Source: a virus
Virus record (IMG/VR): IMGVR_UViG_3300034524_000084
Location: 33,781 to 97,780 of that record
DNA length: 64,000 nt
Reading direction: 5' to 3' (one strand)
Shown here: positions 55,653 through 63,873 of the stretch, one piece after another
How the letters are laid out: each line of letters starts with the position of its first letter
Position numbering within the stretch: the stretch's first letter is position 1
Notes under the pieces: model-generated
Seen by the model: only the letters and a program-made list of their open reading frames with translations
Database searches by the model: none
Told to the model about the DNA's origin: nothing
Position numbers and translations under genes: made by a program

Positions 55653-56592
55653 TATTAACTTGCGTATTCTAATAATTTAATCATTTTTTCTTTTTTTCTG
55701 TGTAAAAAATCAGAATGAGTATATAAAATCTTTTCTACAAATTTTTTTATAGAATCCTTCCTTTCAATTGAAAGTATATAATAATTTCCCGTATGTGTAA
55801 CATATGTAATAATAGCATTATCAATCAAAACAGATTGCAAAAAATATACGAAAGATGAGCTAGCAGAAATCAATGTAATTTTTTTGGTTTTTTCGGTAAA
55901 CACGTAACTACCGTCACCATCAAAAATTCCTTTTATAAAATCAAATAAAAAATCCTCAGATATATTGGGAAATCGTAAATTATAAGTTTTCCTGCTTGTA
56001 CAACCATGCCTAATTAAATGCTTTACAAATATTTCACTTGTTATATCTAACTCCACATATGAATCTCTCTCATATATTGGATATGTAGAACGCAATTCTT
56101 TGCTAAACATTTCTAAAATTTCTTTGTCTTTTTTATGTACTCTTAATCTATACTGATTTCCTGAAATATTCCCATCCGTAAATGCCCAACCAAGATAATA
56201 AGCTTTATTTGGAGTATCAATATTTTTAAAATATTCAAAATCACAATAATATTTCCTTGTAAAATCTCTATTTTTAACCTCTTTTTTAAGCCCCAATTTA
56301 TTAGCCTTTAACATAATAGCATTCATACTTCTGTTTGGTAATAACTTTAATAAATCATATATATCAGTTTTTTCATAATATTGCTTAAGTATTAATAATT
56401 CTTCAAACTCCCATTTTTTATTTTCTGTTGTTAAACCCAACTCTTTCGCTTTTCTTGTAATAGTTCTTTCCGATTTTTGTAATTCATGTGCTAATTCTGT
56501 TAACGTCTTATAGCCATAATTATTTTTCAAATAAGCTATTTCATTATCGTTCCACAAAAAATAACACCTCTTTCAGAATACGCAAGTTAATA
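55653..56592 (-). repeat. 17-bp inverted repeat framing endonuclease gene 1
   Basis: TATTAACTTGCGTATTC at 55653-55669 is the exact complement of GAATACGCAAGTTAATA at 56576-56592. The last codons of the gene (EYAS, stop) are inside the repeat. It would fold the gene out of the intron core. Confidence 0.8.
55655..56557 (-). CDS. LAGLIDADG homing endonuclease 1 of terL intron 2
   Basis: 300 aa. The N-terminal 100 residues have two SANT/helix-turn-helix-like units (DNEIAYLKNNYGYKTLTELA; FEELLILKQYYEKTDIYDLL). LAGLIDADG motifs: KAYYLGWAFTDGNIS and DFIKGIFDGDGSYV. Starts from a TTG/GTG near 56557 after AAAGAGGTG. Different in architecture from endonuclease 2, so the two were acquired separately. 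Confidence 0.88.
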   Translation of the reverse strand: MWNDNEIAYLKNNYGYKTLTELAHELQKSERTITRKAKELGLTTENKKWEFEELLILKQYYEKTDIYDLLKLLPNRSMNAIMLKANKLGLKKEVKNRDFTRKYYCDFEYFKNIDTPNKAYYLGWAFTDGNISGNQYRLRVHKKDKEILEMFSKELRSTYPIYERDSYVELDITSEIFVKHLIRHGCTSRKTYNLRFPNISEDFLFDFIKGIFDGDGSYVFTEKTKKITLISASSSFVYFLQSVLIDNAIITYVTHTGNYYILSIERKDSIKKFVEKILYTHSDFLHRKKEKMIKLLEYAS

Positions 56593-56656
56593 ACCCCACC
56601 AAAGGTGGATTGCCGAGTTTGCACCACACAGTTTCCTGTGTGGGGAGCAAAAATTT

Positions 56657-57293
56657 ACTCATACATAAATTTATCCGTCGTCATTGAAGGCTTTTCTTTT
56701 TCTTTAAGTATATCTTCCTCATAAAAAATACCAGCATCTACGCCAGCCCTATAGCTTAGTGAAGCAACAAAATAATCCTCAGAACCACTTTTCATCGTTT
56801 TGTAGTGATATACAAATCTCTTATATAAATCACAACTCTTTAAATAAGCAGATGAAATAAAAATAACTTTACCTTTTTCAGGAGGAAGTTTAACATCTGG
56901 ATGATCTTTTTCATAATCAAGAAGTATAGATCTTCTTGTTTTTGTCATCGGTATTAATATTTCTTCAATTACACTATCTTTAACTAATCTTGCCTCATCT
57001 ATCAAGATATAATTAAATCTCCAGCTTCTTGCACTATCACCAGACTGATTATTACCTAAGGTAATAGCCCTAATTTCAGAACCATTCCAAAAATTTACCA
57101 CGCAGTCATCTTGACTAATCTTAATAGGAAACTGTATCTCTCTCGCAATATTTTCATTTTTAGCTAATTCACCTTTTATCTTTTGAATAATTACGTTTCT
57201 CGCTTGCTGACCTTTACCACTTGCTATACCAAGCTTAATACCAGGATACAAAATTGCAGTAGCCACGAAGAAAAGGGCACTTATCCATGACTT
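56657..57293 (-). CDS. terL: Large terminase, exon 2 (ATPase domain)
   Basis: Begins AAG TCA TGG (KSW), completing the Walker A SRGIG-KSW with exon 1. Continues with FFVATAILYPGIKLGIASGK, the Walker B FNYILIDEARLV and coupling motif KVIFISSAYLKS. Ends at T56657 in the linker before the nuclease domain. Spliced terminase: 270 + 637 + 869 nt = 591 aa. Confidence 0.9.
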
Positions 57294-57729
57294 CAATTTT
57301 GTTACCCTACAGGCTTTTTATCCTGTAGCTCTTACGGTTCATTTCCCGTAAGTTCAGCATAAATTTTCACCCTCATCGATAAGGTGCCCCTTATCATGTT
57401 AGGGTGTCCCCGCCTCGTGGAGGGATTATATTCTTTGGATATAGAGTCCAAAGGTTCACCCTCTATGCGTTGCCCCTGGCTATACTATTACATATAGCCT
57501 TCAGGTCGGGTTAGCATCTCAGCCTTCCCGCTTTTTTCGGGGATAATACTCCTAAGTATTTCTACTTAGGACGGCAGTCCTTTTGCTCTTGGTTAGGATT
57601 TCTTTACAAACACGAAATTCTTTGGCTTCTTCAAAACTTTTAAAATGTTTGCTCTTTCTCTTTCTGCCTTCTACAAACGTAACAACCCATTTTTTATTTG
57701 ATTACATTTGAGGCAAAATCAACTTGACT
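57294..57729 (-). ncRNA. Group I intron 1 of the large terminase
   Basis: 436 nt inserted between GGT (Gly) and AAG (Lys) of the Walker A motif. The exon ends in T and the intron in G. Shares with intron 2: GGGCAACGCATAG, CACGAGG...GACACCCTAAC, TTATGCTGAAC and the 3' hairpin CTACAGG-ATAAAAAG-CCTGTAG before GGTAAC. No complete endonuclease, only a remnant. If unspliced, packaging ATPase activity would be lost. Confidence 0.85.
57552..57699 (-). pseudogene. Endonuclease DNA-binding remnant in terL intron 1
   Basis: A 49-codon open stretch without start: KKWVVTFVEGRKRKSKHF then KSFEEAKEFRVCKEIL. This resembles the AP2/NUMOD-like DNA-binding arms of HNH homing endonucleases. No catalytic part remains. 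It occupies the position equivalent to the endonuclease gene 1 loop of intron 2. Confidence 0.45.
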
Positions 57730-57999
57730 ACCAATACCCCTGCTACATATCAGCATACTATTTTGATACCTTGCCATAGCTCTCAACATAAGACGCTGAA
57801 AAGGATAAAGTTTAACACCTAAAATATCAATTACAAACTCATCAATATAATATCTGTAATAACTCAAAAACTTAGCCCACTCATCATAATCAATAGGTTG
57901 TGGCTTTATAGGATCATAACTATACGGGCTATTAAAATTTTCATAAGCTCCTTCTTTTATCTTGCGACTTTTTTGACTAAAATTTTTATATGAAGCCAT
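57730..57999 (-). CDS. terL: Large terminase, exon 1
   Basis: ATG 57999 (MASYKNFSQKSRKIKEG) with GTGGTGA upstream, 90 codons to SMLICSRGIG. Contains the adenine-binding-like LYPFQRLMLRAMARYQNSML ahead of Walker A. Reading on through the intron would add only SQVDFASNVIK. GTG 58011 is an alternative start. Confidence 0.88.
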
Positions 58000-58014
58000 T
58001 TTTATCACCACACT

Positions 58015-58770
58015 TTATAAGGAGCGCTCAATGTTAGCATAATAGTCCAATATTTTATCTATATCGTCTTTTTCAAGAGGAATATGACGTGGTATCCATT
58101 GATGTCTTTCCACCATTTCAAATATTTTACCAAAATTACCTAAACCAACATCATTTTGACTTCTCGTATTTTCTGCAAACTGCGCTGACTTTGATAAACT
58201 ATCAAATATTTCTTGTAATGCTTTATATCTTTTGTCTGCACCAGGTTTGCCATCAAGCATTTCTTGATATGCTTTATTAACTGCTAAGCTTGCCTGTGCT
58301 ATTTTTTTAGCATAATCAATATGATTTGTAGTCCTTATATTAAAATCTTTTTCTAATCCAGCTAAATAATTATCAAGATAATCAATTTCACTTTGAGTAT
58401 AATAGCCATGCCATTTTTTACTGTACATTTTCTTTTCATTATCAGGAGGAGGTGTCTCTTCTTCAAAAATGCTATCTTTCCATGTCATATCTTCATATTG
58501 TTTTAATGAATGAATTTCTCTAAGATAAGCACCTATAGGCTTAGGTTTATCTTTTTGCCTTTCCCACACAGTATATATAAAAGGCACATCCAATTGCCTT
58601 AAAATACTATATACTGACTCCATATCCGATGGGTCTACTTTATTATTTATGCAATCTTTACAAATAGGAGCATAACCATCATGTAAAGGACTTTTAGATT
58701 TATAAAAATTATTTAAAGCTAATTTCCTGCCACATAAAGAACAAATCTTAGTTCTATCCTTTTCGACCAT
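58015..58770 (-). CDS. terS: Probable terminase small subunit with N-terminal zinc finger
   Basis: 251 aa. KICSLCGRKLALNNFYKSKS...APICKDC is a two-CxxC zinc finger of the type seen at the start of some phage small terminases. The rest is helical (YTQSEIDYLDNYLAGLEKDF). It directly precedes the large terminase. It probably recognises the packaging site. A structured RNA lies in its 5' leader. Confidence 0.6.
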   Translation of the reverse strand: MVEKDRTKICSLCGRKLALNNFYKSKSPLHDGYAPICKDCINNKVDPSDMESVYSILRQLDVPFIYTVWERQKDKPKPIGAYLREIHSLKQYEDMTWKDSIFEEETPPPDNEKKMYSKKWHGYYTQSEIDYLDNYLAGLEKDFNIRTTNHIDYAKKIAQASLAVNKAYQEMLDGKPGADKRYKALQEIFDSLSKSAQFAENTRSQNDVGLGNFGKIFEMVERHQWIPRHIPLEKDDIDKILDYYANIERSL

Positions 58771-58811
58771 TTCACCACCCTCTCACCTCTGTTCCCTCCT
58801 TAATTATCTTC

Positions 58812-58900
58812 TTTAGGAAATCGACAACCACCACTTTGTTTTTCTTTACAAGGGATTGCCGAGAGTGGTGGACTCGGCTTAGGGTGCAGAGATACCCCGT
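58812..58900 (-). ncRNA. Structured RNA, second copy of the tracrRNA-like fold
   Basis: In the 146-nt gap between the phosphoesterase stop and terS. On the minus strand: hairpin GGGT/ACCC (58894-58897/58882-58885), then AAGCCGAG and CTCGGCAATCCCT (58873-58878/58858-58863), a 9-nt loop TCCACCACT, an anti-repeat-like CCCTTGTAAAGAAAAAC (58854-58838), then AGTGGTGG (58835-58828), complementary to the loop. It shares 13 consecutive bases, the loop length and the order of parts with 13007-13143, while the pseudoknot pairs differ by compensatory changes. No CRISPR repeat is adjacent. Confidence 0.75.
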
Positions 58901-58916
58901 GTTTGGCTATAAAAAT

Positions 58917-60104
58917 CTATGATAAATTAATCTTATAAGTAATTGTCCTTCCTTTGCCTTCTTCAAGAATAAATAATTTTGCCCCTGCATTACTTGATCT
59001 TTTTAAACGCATAGAAAAATCATCTAACCCAATTATAGAAGGAGATTGAATTACCTCAACTTCACCGTTATCACCAATCGCAATAGTTTTTTCATAATTA
59101 TGATGCAAATGCCCAGCTAACAAAATATCGATTTTTTGATTGTATAAAAGCATATAATCCTTTAACGACTTTTCTAAATCTTTTTCATCTTGCCCATGTA
59201 CAGCAAGAATATTTACTCCAACTGTATTAAAATACTGCACATAAGACTCTCCAATATGTATATCAACATTAGGATTGTTTGCTAATGCAGTCTTTAAATA
59301 CCATGATATAATACGTTCAGTGTTTTCGTGAGGAAACTCTCCCCGTTGAGAACCAAGTGGACGAATTTCATTATGATTACCTAAAACATTATAATAATCA
59401 ATTCTAACGTATTTACTTAACTCGTTTAACCAATTAACCATAAAATCAGAAAAACCTATCACTGATTCTACTACACCTAATTGCAAAGATTGCAATTGAC
59501 TCATCCTTAAAATCCCATCAATACTATCCGATAAATTCACAACATTAATATGATTCAAACCTTCTTTATTGATTATTTTTATAATTTCACCTAATAAATC
59601 CCACATTCGTCGTTCAAATATTTCAACGTTGTAAATATTTAAAACCTCACCTTTAAGTCCTATAATATTAACTTCTTTACCATAATGACAATCTGCTATA
59701 GTTATAATTGCATCACATTTAGCCTGTTTATCTGGCTTAATATATTGAGGTATTTCCAAATTATATCTTTCTCTAATAGCCCTTTCTAACTTTTCATAAA
59801 ATAGCTCTATTCTTGCTTGCTCACGAAGCCATTTATTAATTTCATTTTTTTCTGTTTGTAATTTTTTTCTTTCTTTTTCAAGCTCTATTTTTTTCATCTC
59901 TATTTCTTGAAGCTTTTGCACCACATCTTCATTAACAACATCTTCTCGCTTAGGTAATAATCCATGTTTTTTGCGATAACGCTTAACAATCTGTCTTGCA
60001 TCTTCACCGCTAATACCAAACATTTTTCCAATATCAGACCATTTTAAATTATTTCTGCCTTCTATTTTGTCCAGACCTAATTTGATAAGTTCCTCCGTGT
60101 TCAT
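58917..60104 (-). CDS. Calcineurin-like metallophosphoesterase with HTH domain
   Basis: 395 aa. N-terminal helix-turn-helix (LKWSDIGKMFGISGEDARQI) and coiled coil, then metallophosphoesterase motifs: TIADCHYGKE, NLSDSIDGI, VLGNHNEIRP, ILAVHGQDEK and LAGHLHHNY. The complete ligand set suggests activity as a nuclease or phosphodiesterase. Often found close to terminase genes. It overlaps the preceding gene by 56 nt. Confidence 0.82.
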   Translation of the reverse strand: MNTEELIKLGLDKIEGRNNLKWSDIGKMFGISGEDARQIVKRYRKKHGLLPKREDVVNEDVVQKLQEIEMKKIELEKERKKLQTEKNEINKWLREQARIELFYEKLERAIRERYNLEIPQYIKPDKQAKCDAIITIADCHYGKEVNIIGLKGEVLNIYNVEIFERRMWDLLGEIIKIINKEGLNHINVVNLSDSIDGILRMSQLQSLQLGVVESVIGFSDFMVNWLNELSKYVRIDYYNVLGNHNEIRPLGSQRGEFPHENTERIISWYLKTALANNPNVDIHIGESYVQYFNTVGVNILAVHGQDEKDLEKSLKDYMLLYNQKIDILLAGHLHHNYEKTIAIGDNGEVEVIQSPSIIGLDDFSMRLKRSSNAGAKLFILEEGKGRTITYKINLS

Positions 60105-60246
60105 CGCTCACCTCACGAATCTTTTTCATTAAATTATCATCTAAAATTTCAGACCCACAATTATCACACCACAACACACCATCTTCATCTTGTGTCACAG
60201 TACAATAATCTTGGCAAAACACGCAGTAAGCTCTCACTACATTCAT
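60049..60246 (-). CDS. Small zinc-ribbon protein
   Basis: 65 aa from ATG 60246, which overlaps the preceding stop (ATGA). AYCVFCQDYCTV and WCDNCGSEILDD form a zinc ribbon. A longer start (60273) would overlap the previous gene. Function unknown. Confidence 0.65.
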   Translation of the reverse strand: MNVVRAYCVFCQDYCTVTQDEDGVLWCDNCGSEILDDNLMKKIREVSDEHGGTYQIRSGQNRRQK

Positions 60247-60398
60247 TCCTCCATCTTTTGGTACTCTTGGCACTTTAGAATTTCAATATCTACACCAATT
60301 CTTCTTTTAGATTCATCAGAAAAATTCTTCTCAAGAATAGCTTTCCATCTGCATACATTTTGTTTTTCGCAGGTTTCACATAAAAAATTTTTTATCAC
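60243..60398 (-). CDS. Cys-rich mini-protein, 51 aa
   Basis: GTG 60398 with GAGGGGTGAAA upstream, stop TGA 60243-60245 overlapping the next ATG. CETCEKQNVCRWK (Cys 7, 10, 16) and KCQEYQK (Cys 43) form a four-Cys pattern. The same pattern occurs at the end of the 62523-62813 protein (CLGCERKCKQW...QCKQYKP). Probably metal binding. Confidence 0.6.
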   Translation of the reverse strand: MIKNFLCETCEKQNVCRWKAILEKNFSDESKRRIGVDIEILKCQEYQKMEE

Positions 60399-60431
60399 AC
60401 TTTCACCCCTCATAAATACTTTTATGCTTCA

Positions 60432-61625
60432 CTATAACTCAGCAAATAATTTAGACGCCTCAGAACGCACATCTTCCTCAAGCGTAATCACTCCAAATAA
60501 AGAATTACCTTTTGCTTTCTCTATGAGATACTTTAAACCATTATTATTTTTATACTTTGATTCCGCTTGACTATAATCACCACAAAAAACTATAGCAGAA
60601 TTTTTGTCAATTCTACTACCAATTAATTTTATTCCTTTAGCATCAATATCCTCAGCCTCATCAACAATCACAAAAGATTCTTGGATTGATAAACCTTTTA
60701 AAAAATACGGAACATCAACTATTATCTGTTCATTTTTAATATAATAATCTAAATCATCAATCCCTCTATCTAAATATTGCGCAATTGGTCTAAAATAATC
60801 TTTTATTTTGTCATATTTTGAACCTGGTAAAAAACCAATTTGTTCACCAGTACCAATAGGATTTCTTATTAAAAATAATTTTGAATAATTCCCTTTAGTA
60901 AAAACATTGTACAAACCCATTCTTACCGCAAGTAATGTCTTGCCAGACCCATAATTTCCAATTATTACTTTAATTGGTATATCATTATTATTTAACAAAT
61001 CTAAAGCACATCGTTGTAACGAATTCAGTGCTTTAATTACTTTTGAGGATGGCAACTTCAAATTAACTAATTTACCATTAGAATACCTATATTCAAACAC
61101 ATCATTTAAATCGGCATTATGCAAAATCAAATACTCATTCTCTAAAAAATTGTATTTATTAACACCTTCTTCAAGAGAAGCAAATAAATCATTAATTTCA
61201 TCTGTATTAAGAAATAATTCTTTATATCCTTTATACACTTCATCATTATCATTTTTCTCATAAAATTCAACTTCAACACCTAAAGCAATAGCTTTCAATC
61301 TCATACTAATATCGTCAGTCAATAATTTATACTTGTTTATTTTCGCACACACAATTAACTGATTATCTACTTTTTTAGCACTCCATCCCCAGGGAAGAGG
61401 AGCAGTATAATCATCATTATCAAATATAAAGTTCACGGTATTACTTAAAATTTTTTGTATTACTTTTCTCGCTTTGTAACCTGCCTCATCATTATATTCC
61501 TTCATGTTGTCTAATTCTTCCAAAACTGAACTATGTATTACAAGTGGATACTTATCAATAGCATCAACATTGTTTATAAGAAAACTCGTATCAACAACAT
61601 ACTTACCACCCATTTCAAAACCCAC
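60432..61625 (-). CDS. PhoH-like ATPase with N-terminal PIN domain
   Basis: 397 aa. PIN domain: YVVDTSFLINNVDAI, LEELDNMKEY, KYKLLTDDISMRL. PhoH ATPase: VIIGNYGSGKTLLAVRMG (Walker A), ESFVIVDEAEDID (Walker B) and IVFCGDYSQAE. PIN-PhoH proteins are thought to be RNA-unwinding ribonucleases. Phage copies are common but their role is unclear. Confidence 0.88.
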   Translation of the reverse strand: MGFEMGGKYVVDTSFLINNVDAIDKYPLVIHSSVLEELDNMKEYNDEAGYKARKVIQKILSNTVNFIFDNDDYTAPLPWGWSAKKVDNQLIVCAKINKYKLLTDDISMRLKAIALGVEVEFYEKNDNDEVYKGYKELFLNTDEINDLFASLEEGVNKYNFLENEYLILHNADLNDVFEYRYSNGKLVNLKLPSSKVIKALNSLQRCALDLLNNNDIPIKVIIGNYGSGKTLLAVRMGLYNVFTKGNYSKLFLIRNPIGTGEQIGFLPGSKYDKIKDYFRPIAQYLDRGIDDLDYYIKNEQIIVDVPYFLKGLSIQESFVIVDEAEDIDAKGIKLIGSRIDKNSAIVFCGDYSQAESKYKNNNGLKYLIEKAKGNSLFGVITLEEDVRSEASKLFAEL

Positions 61626-61641
61626 TTTCTATTAGTTTATT

Positions 61642-61935
61642 TTATGGTTGGCTACCTCCATTATCCTTTAACAAACTCTTGAAATTTTTAGATGGTTTAA
61701 ACCTTATCACCTTATAAGCGGGTATATCAATCCTTTCACCACTATGTGGGTTATATCCTTGTTTTGGCGGTCTTGTAGTAATTTCAAATATTCCAAAGTC
61801 AGGTATAGTAATTTTTTCACCTAATATCATTTGTTCTTTGATAGTATCAAATATAATATCTATTATTGCTTCGGCTTCCTTTTGAGTTACACTAAGTTTT
61901 CCTTTAATAAGCCTCACAAAATCTCTCTTTAACAA
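61642..61935 (-). CDS. hup: HU-family DNA-binding protein
   Basis: 97 aa. KITIPDFGIFEITTRP, GYNPHSGERIDIPAYKVIRF and KPSKNFKSLL fit the HU/IHF beta-arm fold (NP intercalating Pro). It bends DNA; phage HUs may help packaging, recombination at attP or transcription. Confidence 0.92.
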   Translation of the reverse strand: MLKRDFVRLIKGKLSVTQKEAEAIIDIIFDTIKEQMILGEKITIPDFGIFEITTRPPKQGYNPHSGERIDIPAYKVIRFKPSKNFKSLLKDNGGSQP

Positions 61936-61947
61936 TACAACCCCTCC

Positions 61948-62523
61948 TTAAATTATTTCATCCACAAAACCTAATTCTTTGGCAGTATCACCAAAACAAT
62001 AGAATTCCTTTCTTTTTATTTCTGCATACTGCTCCTCGCTTATTTTAGTATGTTCTTTTATAAAACTGTCAATTTTTTCTTCTAACTGTTCTAAAAATTT
62101 CATAGTATCTCTTGCTTTACCCGAACTATTAGCTACTATGTACTCACCATCATGTAATAAAAACACTGTATTACTCGATGCAAAACGCTTATGCCCTGCT
62201 AAAAATATCAATAATCCAGCCGAACACACTCTTGATAAGCCATAAATATGTATTGGTATGCGTGATTTCTTAATTATTTCAGTTAAGTACATACCAACAA
62301 AAGCATCTCCACCATCAGTGTTCAAATATAACTTAATTGGTTTTAATTGGTCTTCTGGTACATTGGCTTCCTCTAAATTCATCTTGATTATGGGTACTGC
62401 AATCATATCTATTGCACTATCGTCAATGTCGTCATTGTAATAAATTGCTCTTTCTTTTAAAAAATTTTTATATATATCTTCATAAATAGTAGTAGGTTGA
62501 ATAGCTATTGCCCCTAACTCCAC
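61948..62523 (-). CDS. ClpP-like serine protease
   Basis: 191 aa. SRVCSAGLLIFLAGHKRFAS holds the nucleophile Ser, FLLHDGEY the His, and DTAKELGFVDEII the C-terminal region of the fold. LNTDGGDAFVGMYL is the usual oligomer groove. In late phage operons ClpP folds often serve as prohead proteases, but an XkdF-type protease is also present, so this one may have another role. Confidence 0.88.
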   Translation of the reverse strand: MELGAIAIQPTTIYEDIYKNFLKERAIYYNDDIDDSAIDMIAVPIIKMNLEEANVPEDQLKPIKLYLNTDGGDAFVGMYLTEIIKKSRIPIHIYGLSRVCSAGLLIFLAGHKRFASSNTVFLLHDGEYIVANSSGKARDTMKFLEQLEEKIDSFIKEHTKISEEQYAEIKRKEFYCFGDTAKELGFVDEII

Positions 62524-62813
62524 TAAAATTCCTCCATTCTTTTTGGTTTATATTGTTTGCATTGCACCACCACAACCCAATCCCATTGCTTACACTTTCG
62601 CTCACAACCCAAACAATATTCGTTATATTTATTTATATCAGGGAATGTATCTTCTCTTAATAACATCTCTATTTTGTGACGCACTGTTTTATCTGGAACT
62701 ATTTCTTCAGTTATGATTTTCTGAAACACATCAGAAGTAATACCAGTAAATTCAAGTATAACTTCCTCTGGGACAGAATACTTTTCCATATATTTCAGAA
62801 TCTTATTCATCAC
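62523..62813 (-). CDS. Hypothetical protein with HTH-like N-terminus and Cys cluster
   Basis: 96 aa; GTG 62813 or ATG 62810. Residues 8-50 look like a helix-turn-helix (SVPEEVILEFTGITSDVFQK). CLGCERKCKQWDW...QCKQYKP is a four-Cys metal site shared with the 51-aa protein at 60243-60398. Overlaps both neighbours. Confidence 0.6.
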   Translation of the reverse strand: MMNKILKYMEKYSVPEEVILEFTGITSDVFQKIITEEIVPDKTVRHKIEMLLREDTFPDINKYNEYCLGCERKCKQWDWVVVVQCKQYKPKRMEEF

Positions 62814-63829
62814 GACACCTCTTTAATCAAATAATTATTAATTCTATCTCCGTACGAATTAAAGAAATATACATTACCATCTTGTTCTATCACTGTAATA
62901 TGATCCAATGGATATTCTAATCTATGGTCTCGCTCACGCACATCTCTTTTTTGATATTCTTTAACTTCATTGCTTATGTAATATTTTTTACCTTTAAATG
63001 TAAACATATTATCAGTATCAACGTAACACCACTCAAAGGTATATGGTCTTTCAGGATCAATCAGCCTCTCAATCCTGACATGATAATCGCTATAATCTAC
63101 CCATTGCCCATTAATCCAATCCCAATCTTTTATTCTATCCTTATGATTATCGTAGGTAAATAAAATTCCGAATTTATAGGTACTTGTTTGTTTCCAGCGT
63201 TTATGTTGAGCTTTATGTTTTTTAATCCATTTTCGATAGCGCTCTTTAGACATTTGTTGATATTGCCATACACGTTTCATTCTTAATATTTTATAATTAT
63301 CATAAATGTACATCTTGTTTCTTTTACTATCAAATTCATTGCCATTTTCTTCTTCACTATCAACATCGGTATAAAAAATATCATCAAATGAAGCAACTTC
63401 ATGCTTGTACACATCATCATTTACAAAATCTTCTTGAAAACCCGCACTCAAATAATACCCAAGCACATCTAATATAACTGATTCAATATTAATATTGTCA
63501 CTATTAAAACCCCAAGACTCATATTTTTTATAAATATAATTTTCTAAAGATAGTCCATCTTTATACTCTTTTTTTAATATTTTATCTATAAGTTTCCTTC
63601 TGTAATCCAACGGAATAATTTTTTCTGAATATAACTTATAATAAAACCCCTTTTTGCTATCACTAAAGTATTTTATAATTTCCTTATTTTTTCGCAATCT
63701 ATTAATATAAACTTTCGATTGATTCTGTATTTTTTTATATTCTCTTATCCTATACACCAAAAATATGTTTTTATTTCCAAATCTTAATTTTACCCCATCT
63801 CTTTTTACAATAATCTCTTTGAGTTCCAC
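62810..63829 (-). CDS. Hypothetical protein, 339 aa
   Basis: GTG 63829 with GAGGGGG upstream. Strongly basic, Tyr/Lys-rich, with RYRKWIKKHKAQHKRWKQ and no recognisable catalytic motif. First gene of the visible late run. No family recognised. Confidence 0.6.
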   Translation of the reverse strand: MELKEIIVKRDGVKLRFGNKNIFLVYRIREYKKIQNQSKVYINRLRKNKEIIKYFSDSKKGFYYKLYSEKIIPLDYRRKLIDKILKKEYKDGLSLENYIYKKYESWGFNSDNINIESVILDVLGYYLSAGFQEDFVNDDVYKHEVASFDDIFYTDVDSEEENGNEFDSKRNKMYIYDNYKILRMKRVWQYQQMSKERYRKWIKKHKAQHKRWKQTSTYKFGILFTYDNHKDRIKDWDWINGQWVDYSDYHVRIERLIDPERPYTFEWCYVDTDNMFTFKGKKYYISNEVKEYQKRDVRERDHRLEYPLDHITVIEQDGNVYFFNSYGDRINNYLIKEVS

Positions 63830-63873
63830 AATAGAAATTACCCCCTCATTATATTACTATGGGTCAGCTACCC

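Larger units (their letters stand above)
54679..56656 (-). ncRNA. Group I intron 2 of the large terminase, with two endonuclease genes
   Basis: 1978 nt. The 5' exon ends GAGT and the intron ends ...AAATCG, so T and G mark the splice sites, and removal restores the terminase frame exactly. The core parallels that of intron 1: AACGCATAG and TATGCTGGAC (P7-like), GAGCTA...GGATAAAAAGCC...TAGGGTAAC at the 3' end. Two LAGLIDADG genes sit in separate peripheral loops, each bounded by a perfect inverted repeat. No exon lies between them. Confidence 0.85.

Noticed and set aside
55427-55654. A small terminase exon between two introns
   Set aside because: Direct joining of 56657 to 54678 restores the terminase frame and motif, and this stretch holds conserved intron core sequence.
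58771-58916. A riboswitch or self-cleaving ribozyme in the terS leader
   Set aside because: I could not match known riboswitch or ribozyme consensus motifs, while its similarity to the tracr-like RNA is extensive.
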